Assembly: GCA_023417285.1 (NCBI GenBank)
Contig: JAEZFR010000426.1
Location: forward strand, 1 to 11,749
Length of the DNA: 11,749 nt
DNA from: Bacillota bacterium
GTDB taxonomy: Bacteria > Bacillota > Clostridia > Acetivibrionales > DSM-1351
Direction of reading: 5' to 3'
This document shows, one piece after another, positions 7,754 to 11,749 of this stretch (positions within the stretch are counted from its first letter, which is position 1; every line of letters starts with the position of its first letter). The notes under the pieces are model-generated. The model made no database searches and was not told the origin of the DNA. It saw only the letters and a program-made list of their open reading frames with translations. A program made the position numbers and the translations under genes.

Positions 7754-8407
7754 ATGGTAAAGATAGCACCATCAATATTATCTGCAAATTTTGCTTGCTT
7801 GGGGGAGGAAATAAAAAAGGTTGCAGAAAATGGAGCAGATATGATTCACATTGATGTTATGGATGGACATTTTGTTCCGAATATAACATTGGGACCTGGA
7901 ATTATTAAACATGTAAGGAATGTAACAGATTTGCCATTTGATGTTCATCTAATGGTGTCCAATCCTGATAATTATATAGAATTATTTGCAAATGCAGGAG
8001 CAGATATCATTACTGTTCATGCCGAAGCTTGCACACACCTCAATAGAACAATACAGCTAATTAAATCCTTTGGCAAGAAGGCAGCTGTTGCTCTCAATCC
8101 GGCATCTTCATTATCTTTATTGGACTATGTCCTGCATGATATAGATATGGTATTGCTAATGACTGTAAATCCTGGCTTTGGAGGGCAAAAGTATCTGGAC
8201 TTCTGTACGTGCAAAATAGCTTCCCTCAGAAATATGCTTATAAGAAGTGCTATAAACATAGACATTGAGGTGGACGGAGGCATTGATGAGAATAATATTT
8301 ACACAATTTCAAAAGCAGGGGCAAATGTAATAGTTGCCGGCTCTGCTGTTTATAATGCCCCTGATGTGGGTGCTGCCATTGCAAAACTGAAGGAGAACGC
8401 TTACTGA
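7754..8407 (+). CDS. rpe: Ribulose-phosphate 3-epimerase
   Basis: A TIM-barrel enzyme that interconverts D-ribulose 5-phosphate and D-xylulose 5-phosphate in the pentose phosphate pathway. The 217-residue protein begins MVKIAPSILSANF, the canonical N-terminus, which fixes ATG 7754; the in-frame ATG at 7718 lies inside rsgA and would add an unrelated extension. AAAGGG (7740-7745) is 8 bases upstream. Active-site residues seen: S7, H32 and D34 in HIDVMDG, H65 in DVHLMV, D174 in VDGGI. H32, D34, H65 and D174 form the metal and acid/base set. MTVNPGFGG is the flexible phosphate-side loop. It follows rsgA by 4 bases and its stop overlaps the thiN start by one base. Confidence 0.96.
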   Translation: MVKIAPSILSANFACLGEEIKKVAENGADMIHIDVMDGHFVPNITLGPGIIKHVRNVTDLPFDVHLMVSNPDNYIELFANAGADIITVHAEACTHLNRTIQLIKSFGKKAAVALNPASSLSLLDYVLHDIDMVLLMTVNPGFGGQKYLDFCTCKIASLRNMLIRSAINIDIEVDGGIDENNIYTISKAGANVIVAGSAVYNAPDVGAAIAKLKENAY

Positions 8408-9042
8408 TGAAGGTAGCTATAGTTTGTAGCGGTACAGTTGAAAATTACGATAACATTAAGCATTTTTTTGATGATGCTAAGTTTATTATATCTGTTGATG
8501 GTGGAGCATCTCATCTTAAACAAATGGGTATAAAGCCAGATATACTTGTAGGCGATTTTGATTCGGTAAGCTCAGAGGATTACTTTTATTTTGTGAATCA
8601 GGGTATAGAGGTGTCAAAGTTTCCAGCAGAAAAGGACATGACAGACTCAGAGCTTGCCGTGGAGCTTGCCGTAGCTAAGGGTGCTGATGAAATTGTATTT
8701 ATAGGTGCATTGGGTACGCGTATGGATCATTCTATATCCAATATACTAATGCTTCGTACACTAGTTGAAAAAGACATAAAGGCATATATAATTAATGAAA
8801 AGAATGAGATCTATATGTGCCGCAATCAGATAACTATACCAAAAAAGGAAGGCTCAAGGCTTTCTCTAATTCCGGTTACTGCAGAGGCAAAGGGAGTAAC
8901 CACTAAAGGCTTGAAATACCCTTTGAAGGATGCAACTATGAAGTTAGGAACTAGCTGGGGAGTCAGCAATGAGTTTGTGTGGGATGAAGCAACAGTTAGG
9001 GTTTCAGAAGGTATCCTATTGGTGATAGTATCTTGCGATTAA
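8407..9042 (+). CDS. thiN: Thiamine pyrophosphokinase
   Basis: ThiN (Tpk) transfers pyrophosphate from ATP to thiamine, giving the cofactor thiamine diphosphate. The 211-residue protein has the family motifs in order: VDGGASHL (D31), VGDFDS (D50, D52), EKDMTDSE, GALGTRMDHS and GVTTKGLKYPL, with GTSWGVSN near the C-terminus. The catalytic domain is therefore followed by the small thiamine-binding beta domain, and length is typical. ATG 8407 overlaps the rpe stop (TGATG), with AAGGAG 11 bases upstream, so coupled translation is likely. Thiamine diphosphate serves transketolase, which acts next to Rpe, a possible reason for the pairing. The last codons (SCD-stop) lie in the first unit of a 24-bp tandem repeat that continues past the gene. 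Last gene of the operon. Confidence 0.95.
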   Translation: MKVAIVCSGTVENYDNIKHFFDDAKFIISVDGGASHLKQMGIKPDILVGDFDSVSSEDYFYFVNQGIEVSKFPAEKDMTDSELAVELAVAKGADEIVFIGALGTRMDHSISNILMLRTLVEKDIKAYIINEKNEIYMCRNQITIPKKEGSRLSLIPVTAEAKGVTTKGLKYPLKDATMKLGTSWGVSNEFVWDEATVRVSEGILLVIVSCD

Positions 9043-9119
9043 CAAATCATAATATCTTGTGATTAACAAATCATAATATCTTGTGATTAACAAACCATAA
9101 TACAGCATACAAATCATAA
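9029..9119 (+). repeat. 24-bp tandem repeat spanning the thiN stop codon
   Basis: Three units of exactly 24 bases (9029-9052, 9053-9076, 9077-9100) begin TATCTTG and end CATAA. They differ only at two C/T positions: TTGCG versus TTGTG, and AAATC versus AAACC. A shortened, degenerate fourth unit (9101-9119) follows. The period is a multiple of three and the thiN stop is in unit 1, so every full unit carries SCD-stop in the thiN frame. It looks like replication slippage copying the end of the gene. Confidence 0.9.
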
Positions 9120-9150
9120 TACAGCTAAAAAATAATTAATTTTTTTAAAT

Positions 9151-9187
9151 AAACGACCTTTTTCGGATGAGAATGGGGTCGTTTTTT
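9151..9187 (+). terminator. Rho-independent terminator of the fmt-thiN operon
   Basis: AAACGACC (9151-9158) pairs perfectly with GGTCGTTT (9177-9184), an 8-bp stem with an 18-base loop, and the 3' arm runs into six Ts (9182-9187). The loop is longer than usual, but stem and T-run are convincing. It lies 108 bases after thiN and closes the operon. Confidence 0.8.
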
Positions 9188-9260
9188 GTTATTTGTAAAA
9201 ATGAAAGTTTTAGGATAAAAGTATATGGTTTTCCTTGATTAAGTATCAAATATTTTAATT

Positions 9261-9317
9261 TAGGTAATGACGTTTTATATCCATATAATTGGAAATACTA
9301 CTACGTATCATTACCTA
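9261..9317 (+). promoter_or_regulatory. Perfect inverted repeat flanking a -10 hexamer, before DUF362 gene
   Basis: TAGGTAATGA (9261-9270) and TCATTACCTA (9308-9317) are perfect inverted copies, 37 bases apart. Between them is TATAAT (9284-9289), a consensus -10 box with a poor -35 (TAGGTA) inside the left arm. The layout suggests a repressor or activator binding both arms around a promoter, roughly 47 bases centre to centre. If transcription instead starts further upstream, the arms could form an RNA stem. Which of these applies cannot be told from sequence. Confidence 0.5.
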
Positions 9318-9341
9318 GACATGCTTTAATAATATTTCTAT

Positions 9342-9345
9342 GAGG
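9342..9345 (+). promoter_or_regulatory. Shine-Dalgarno site fixing the DUF362 gene start
   Basis: GAGG, within GAGGTGG, lies 6 bases before ATG 9352. The in-frame ATG at 9340 overlaps this site and is rejected. Confidence 0.7.
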
Positions 9346-9351
9346 TGGATT

Positions 9352-10251
9352 ATGAGAGATAGAAAGTGTATGACCCCAAATGTTGCAATAGCAAAGAATA
9401 ATGATGAAGCAAAAGCTATTAGGGAGGCGGTAGAACTTCTTGGTATCCTTGATTATATTGGAGAGCAGGACGTTGTAGTAATAGACCCTAACTGGGTTAA
9501 TAATAAAGGTCCAAGCAAGGCCGTAGTTGTAGGTCCTGAAAGCTTAAGAGAGATTATTAGAATTGTAAAAACAAAAGCACCCAAGAGGATAGTTGTAGCA
9601 ACTGGAACGGCTGACGGAGAAACACCGGAGGTGATGAGGCAGGTCGGCTTCAGTGAAATCTTGCAACAAGAGAAGGTAGAACTGGTGGACTTGAATCATG
9701 GCCCATTTAGAGAGCTAAAATTAAATCACAAAAAGGTTCCAACTACAAAGATAAATACTTTGCTGGACGAAGCAACCGTAATAATCTCGTTCACACAGCT
9801 TAAGTATCATGAGGAAGCAACAATGTCAGGTGCAATAAAGAATATTGCTCTCAGCTGGCCTCCTGCTGAACAACACGGACATCCAAAAAAACAATGTGGA
9901 ATACATCAGGAATTACATGGTTTTATTACTGCCATGGCAGAAAATATCCCTATTGACCTGTCAATAGTAAGTGCAAGCCCTGCCATGATAGGGACAGGGC
10001 CTTCAAAGGGATTGCCAAGACACACTGGAATAGTTATTGCCGGTACTGATCCTGTTGCTACAGATACTGTTGGTGCCAGGCTATTGGGCTTCAGACCTCA
10101 AGCTATCAGATATCTTTTTGATTGCGGGAATAAAAATATTGGAACAAGTGACATTGAAAAAATAAAAATTCTTGGGATGAATCTGGTTGAAGCAGAAGAG
10201 AAGTTCAGTAAAGCGGCATGGGGTGATACTGTAACTGTAGACAAAAGCTAG
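9352..10251 (+). CDS. DUF362 domain protein of unknown function
   Basis: A 299-residue protein that fits the DUF362 family (PF04015), which has no settled function. No signal peptide or membrane segment is seen, so it is probably cytoplasmic. Family-like features are IVVATGTADGETPEV near residue 80, the stretch SFTQLKYHEEATMSGAIKN (K151, Y152, H153), and GTDPVATDTVGARLLG near 230-245. H175, H177, C182, H185 and H189 form a tight His/Cys cluster in the middle that could bind a metal. Unlike many DUF362 proteins, this one has no ferredoxin-type CxxCxxCxxxC motif. It is monocistronic by appearance: a terminator lies upstream, and 177 bases with a separate promoter lie downstream. Family assignment is from memory of the motifs; function is unknown. 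Confidence 0.8.
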   Translation: MRDRKCMTPNVAIAKNNDEAKAIREAVELLGILDYIGEQDVVVIDPNWVNNKGPSKAVVVGPESLREIIRIVKTKAPKRIVVATGTADGETPEVMRQVGFSEILQQEKVELVDLNHGPFRELKLNHKKVPTTKINTLLDEATVIISFTQLKYHEEATMSGAIKNIALSWPPAEQHGHPKKQCGIHQELHGFITAMAENIPIDLSIVSASPAMIGTGPSKGLPRHTGIVIAGTDPVATDTVGARLLGFRPQAIRYLFDCGNKNIGTSDIEKIKILGMNLVEAEEKFSKAAWGDTVTVDKS

Positions 10252-10320
10252 GGTAGCTTTGATAAGGTAAGCTTTGGCTACAGAGTCCCTATTACAAAGT
10301 AGACAAAAACTAGGGTAGCT
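10237..10320 (+). repeat. 22-bp direct repeat copying the 3' end of the DUF362 gene
   Basis: 10237-10258 and 10299-10320 are identical at 21 of 22 bases (one G/A change), 62 bases apart. Copy 1 includes the last codons and TAG stop of the DUF362 gene; copy 2 is in the intergenic region. The sequence after each copy is also loosely alike (a GGTAA stretch soon follows), suggesting an old, decayed 62-bp tandem duplication. Confidence 0.8.
10244..10260 (+). other. Small hairpin across the DUF362 stop codon
   Basis: AAAGCTA (10244-10250) and TAGCTTT (10254-10260) form a perfect 7-bp stem with a GGG loop; the TAG stop (10249-10251) sits at the top. No T-run follows, so it is not a standard intrinsic terminator. 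The second repeat copy has lost the pairing. Confidence 0.5.
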
Positions 10321-10368
10321 GTGGAGGGTAAAGCAGACATTAGATTAAAGTGGGAATATAGGAAATAT

Positions 10369-10397
10369 TTGAGGCCTTCGACCATTCGTGGTATCAT
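10369..10397 (+). promoter_or_regulatory. Predicted promoter of the lipoprotein gene
   Basis: TTGAGG (10369-10374) and TATCAT (10392-10397) are separated by exactly 17 bases; the hexamers match consensus at four and five of six positions. The expected start point is near 10404, about 25 bases before the ATG. The -10 box lies in the left arm of an inverted repeat, which suggests control by a DNA-binding protein. Confidence 0.5.
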
Positions 10398-10419
10398 TCT
10401 ATTTATTTAATGATTACCA
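10389..10419 (+). promoter_or_regulatory. Inverted repeat between the lipoprotein promoter and its ribosome site
   Basis: TGGTATCATT (10389-10398) pairs with AATGATTACCA (10409-10419), ten base pairs with one bulged T and a 10-base AT-rich loop. The left arm covers the -10 box; the right arm ends where the ribosome site AGGGGG (10419-10424) begins. It could be an operator, or an RNA hairpin if transcription starts upstream. The right arm, read in reverse, contains GGTAAT, also present in both arms before the DUF362 gene. Confidence 0.45.
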
Positions 10420-10428
10420 GGGGGCAAA

Positions 10429-11232
10429 ATGATTAGAAGGATATTATTTTGTATGCTAGCAGCTATATTGATTGTATGTACAACAGCCTGCAGTCAAGAA
10501 AACGAAAAAATAACAAAACAGGAAGCAACCAGTTACAAGAGTGATGTACTAAAACTTGATAAAGGAACATCCACGTTAAATATTGAGTTAGATACCTCGA
10601 ATTTACAGATATTTGCATCAGAAAGTAAAGAAATATCTTATGATGTTAAATATGTAGTAAGAGCTGCTAAGAAAACTGACGAGCTAAATAAAATGTTGGA
10701 CAAGTTTGAACTTCAATGTGATCAAAAGAATAAGGTTGTAAATTTTTCGGTTAAATATTCTGGGAGGAGTAATAAGAAGGATATTTTTACCCAGGTCATA
10801 CTTAAAATCCCTAGTCAGATAACACAGCTGAACATAAGTCATAAGAACGGTGAGCTAAGGCTAAATGACCGGTTTATAGGTGCCCTTGTGGTGGATTCAG
10901 ATAGTGTAAATTGTGAAATAAATGAGCTAGATGGACTAATTGATTATACAGGTGAAAGTGGAGGTATAAGGGTTGATTGTGCAAAGCTTTATGGTGAATC
11001 AAATATAGCTCTGCACGAAGGAAATATATATTTCAAGGGAGATGTAAAAAAAGGTGTAGCTTATAGCTTTCTAACTGACAAGGGTAACATAAGCCTAAAC
11101 TTTCCACTTGATGCTGACTTAGACATTAATAGTTACGGAACGGTTTCCCATAACCAGTTTAGCGGTAAAAAGGGTGAAGTTAAGGTTGAAGTTGCTGCTA
11201 AAATTGGACAAATCAAAATAGATGGATATTGA
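10429..11232 (+). CDS. Predicted lipoprotein with DUF4097-like beta-repeat domain
   Basis: A 267-residue exported protein. Residues 2-20 form a signal peptide (RR then a hydrophobic core) ending CTTAC, an acceptable though not ideal lipobox, with C21 as the likely lipidated residue. After a short polar linker, residues about 40-267 are a run of short beta strands (for example TSTLNIELDTSNLQIF, LNISHKNGELRL, GNISLNFPLDADLDINSYG). This resembles the DUF4097 / putative-adhesin family (PF13349), which is thought to fold as a beta helix. Function is unknown; relatives often lie near envelope-stress regulators in Firmicutes. ATG 10429 has AGGGGG 4 bases upstream. It has its own promoter and points towards the kinase gene on the other strand, only 39 bases away. 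No clear terminator separates them. Confidence 0.75.
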   Translation: MIRRILFCMLAAILIVCTTACSQENEKITKQEATSYKSDVLKLDKGTSTLNIELDTSNLQIFASESKEISYDVKYVVRAAKKTDELNKMLDKFELQCDQKNKVVNFSVKYSGRSNKKDIFTQVILKIPSQITQLNISHKNGELRLNDRFIGALVVDSDSVNCEINELDGLIDYTGESGGIRVDCAKLYGESNIALHEGNIYFKGDVKKGVAYSFLTDKGNISLNFPLDADLDINSYGTVSHNQFSGKKGEVKVEVAAKIGQIKIDGY

Positions 11233-11271
11233 TTAATTAAACCAATGAACAATAAAAGTATTTTAAGAAGA

Positions 11272-11748
11272 TTACGCTACGGCTGCAACCTCCGCAACAA
11301 ACCCTTTACTGTACCCCTCAATGTCCTCGCTGAGATACAGCCGTCCTCCGTGCATTTGCGCAACCCTTGCTGAAATTGCAAGTCCTAATCCGCTGCCTTT
11401 TCCACTTTCCCGTGAAGCACTTCCGCTGACAAAAGGCTCAAACATTGTTTCTACAAGCTCCTGCGGTAATTTTTCTCCGTTGTCAGCAACCGTAACAAAT
11501 ACCGTGCCGTTTTCGGTATGCACCTTTATCAGCACAGTCGTACCCTTTACGTTGTGCGTGTAAGCGTTGACAACAAGGTTGTTTACCGCACGTCTGAACT
11601 CCTTTTCATCCAGCATACAATAAACCGCTTCATCAGGAATGTCAATTTCAAGTTCAATGCCCTTGTTCTCAAATTCGGAGTAATTCACCGCTGCAATATC
11701 ACGGATAAGAATGCACAGATTAACTTTGAGCAGACTCAGGGAATAGCT
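11272..11748 (-). CDS. Sensor histidine kinase, C-terminal part (start outside window)
   Basis: The frame is open from the right edge to a TAA at 11272-11274, giving 158 residues of a membrane-type sensor kinase of the EnvZ/VanS kind. A GTG at 11688 is only an internal in-frame codon. The ATP-binding (HATPase_c) domain is complete: N box NNLVVNAYTHN, G1 box VADNGEKLP, F box FEPFVSG and G2 box GKGSGLGLAIS. The N-terminal sensor, membrane helices, phospho-accepting His and any partner response regulator lie beyond the window. GC content is about 47% over 11281-11700, against about 31% in the lipoprotein gene beside it (10501-10800), both counted by hand. That suggests foreign origin. No domain is missing in the part seen. 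Confidence 0.92.
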   Translation of the reverse strand, partial: SYSLSLLKVNLCILIRDIAAVNYSEFENKGIELEIDIPDEAVYCMLDEKEFRRAVNNLVVNAYTHNVKGTTVLIKVHTENGTVFVTVADNGEKLPQELVETMFEPFVSGSASRESGKGSGLGLAISARVAQMHGGRLYLSEDIEGYSKGFVAEVAAVA

Positions 11749-11749
11749 C

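Larger units (their letters stand above)
9188..9351. other. Second half of the 309-base gene-free stretch (9043-9351)
   Basis: The gap between thiN and the DUF362 gene holds the 24-bp repeats, the terminator and the inverted-repeat promoter region, listed separately. The remainder (9188-9260) is AT-rich; its ATGs at 9201 and 9225 open frames of only about five codons. I looked for a spoVM-like peptide, which follows thiN in Bacillus, and found none. Confidence 0.6.

Noticed and set aside
9029..9119. CRISPR-like repeat array
   Set aside because: The 24-base units are directly joined with no spacers, so this is a simple tandem repeat.
9043..9351. Possible spoVM small gene after thiN
   Set aside because: In Bacillus spoVM follows thiN, but the ATGs here (9201, 9225) give peptides of about five residues and no SpoVM-like sequence was found.
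11233..11271. Bidirectional terminator between the lipoprotein and kinase genes
   Set aside because: The 39-base gap is AT-rich, but I could not find a stem of useful length followed by a T-run on either strand.
11321..11563. Plus-strand open frame of 80 codons
   Set aside because: Antisense to the complete ATP-binding domain of the histidine kinase, whose N, G1, F and G2 boxes prove the minus strand is coding.

Overview
The window looks like a chromosomal segment of a low-GC, anaerobic Gram-positive bacterium of the class Clostridia. The gene content and order suggest the Ruminiclostridium / Clostridium cluster III group, but that placement is inferred from protein features and synteny, not from a search. 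Hand-counted GC is about 31% over 10501-10800. Shine-Dalgarno sites are strong and purine-rich, and TTG starts are used for stp and rsgA.

Positions 1-9042 are a dense plus-strand housekeeping cluster: fmt (5' end outside the window), a membrane zinc metallopeptidase of the YugP / Zn_peptidase_2 type, rsmB, rlmN, stp (PP2C phosphatase), prkC (PASTA Ser/Thr kinase), rsgA, rpe and thiN. Apart from the peptidase this matches the known Firmicutes order def-fmt-rsmB-rlmN-prpC-prkC-rsgA(cpgA)-rpe-thiN. Gaps are mostly 3-50 bases, and rpe and thiN overlap by one base. The cluster joins initiator-tRNA formylation, 16S and 23S rRNA methylation and 30S subunit maturation to a phosphatase/kinase pair that senses muropeptides, plus two small metabolic enzymes. 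Weak internal promoters are possible before rsmB and rsgA.

Positions 9043-9351 carry no gene. They hold a 24-bp tandem repeat that copies the last codons and stop of thiN, a rho-independent terminator closing the operon (9151-9187), and a perfect 10-bp inverted repeat flanking a consensus -10 hexamer in front of the next gene.

Positions 9352-11232 are accessory: a DUF362 protein with a His/Cys cluster, then a lipoprotein with a DUF4097-like beta-repeat body. Each appears to have its own promoter with an inverted repeat, and three of the four repeat arms share the hexamer GGTAAT. The 3' end of the DUF362 gene, stop codon included, is also duplicated downstream.

Positions 11272-11749 hold the C-terminal part of a sensor histidine kinase on the minus strand. 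Its GC (about 47% by hand count over 11281-11700) is far above its neighbours, so it may have been acquired horizontally or mark the edge of an island.

I see no CRISPR array, tRNA, rRNA, transposase or phage gene, and no clear new multi-gene system. The most interesting unexplained material is the set of non-coding repeats around DUF362 and the lipoprotein.
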